NCBI GenBank assembly: GCA_013397795.1
Contig: VZTJ01001765.1
Location: 407,407-471,406 of the forward strand
Length of the DNA stretch: 64,000 nt
Source of the DNA: Orthonyx spaldingii
Taxonomy: Eukaryota > Chordata > Aves > Passeriformes > Orthonychidae
Direction of reading: 5' to 3'
The notes beneath the pieces were generated by a model, which was not told where the DNA came from, made no database searches, and was given only the letters and a program-made list of their open reading frames with translations. Below, in pieces: positions 63,953 to 64,000 of this stretch (its first letter is position 1; each line of letters begins with the position of its first letter). A program made the translations under genes and the position numbers.

Positions 63953-64000
63953 AAGAGGAAGGGAGGGAGGAAGGGAGGGAGGGAGGGAGGAAGGGAGGGA
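63953..64000. repeat. (GGGA/GGAA)n purine microsatellite, continues past the window
   Basis: An all-purine tract of GGGA units with GGAA interruptions. The final 40 bases are two identical 20-base units (63,961-63,980 and 63,981-64,000). The regularly spaced G3 runs satisfy the usual G-quadruplex pattern. The right end lies outside the window. Confidence 0.95.

Noticed and set aside
1..64000. CRISPR arrays, bacterial operons or toxin-antitoxin modules
   Set aside because: No direct-repeat/spacer array and no prokaryotic gene density or ribosome-binding sites; the CR1 elements identify the DNA as avian.

Overview
The window looks like bird nuclear DNA, and nearly all of it is intergenic or intronic. 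Three things support this. CR1-type LINE fragments, the dominant bird retroelement, occur at six places and in both orientations. There is a decayed endogenous retrovirus env. The background is AT-rich and CpG-poor, with interspersed microsatellites. I found no prokaryotic gene organisation. I could not support any intact host protein-coding gene, tRNA or rRNA; most open frames are short, overlap on both strands and have no recognisable family signature. The species cannot be named from the sequence alone.

Layout: 1-12 kb is unique-looking AT-rich DNA with one truncated CR1 (about 3,570-4,040, minus). Near 12.1-12.4 kb a CCAAT box, a TATATATA box and an AATAAA signal sit in the order and compact spacing of a retroviral LTR. 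A CR1 carrying the C-terminal part of its reverse transcriptase and its 3' end lies at 17.56-18.47 kb (minus). A very short CR1 tail and a perfect 12-bp-arm inverted repeat lie near 21.6-21.9 kb. From 23.6 to 25.06 kb the minus strand holds a broken retroviral env, without a recognisable gag or pol beside it. Next to it, a 415-bp block is present twice, identical by eye and separated by a single N (25,536-26,366), which is most likely an unresolved assembly overlap. An internal CR1 fragment follows at 28.75-29.28 kb (minus).

From 29.3 to 41.6 kb there is little beyond a GATA-rich low-complexity block and two weak CTCF-like motifs. CpG-enriched patches at 41.6-43.0 kb, 56.4-56.7 kb and 58.6-58.7 kb stand out from the background and could be regulatory. 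A 48-N gap sits at 45,783-45,830. A plus-strand CR1 reverse-transcriptase fragment (51.47-51.95 kb) is abruptly joined to a different sequence. A roughly 425-bp (TTCTC)n pyrimidine array is at 60.23-60.66 kb, and a CR1 3' end is at 63.11-63.27 kb. The window ends inside a G-rich purine repeat.

There is no set of genes working together here. What can be read is mostly mobile-element history, simple repeats, possible regulatory patches and three assembly defects. I did not find a convincing new biological system.
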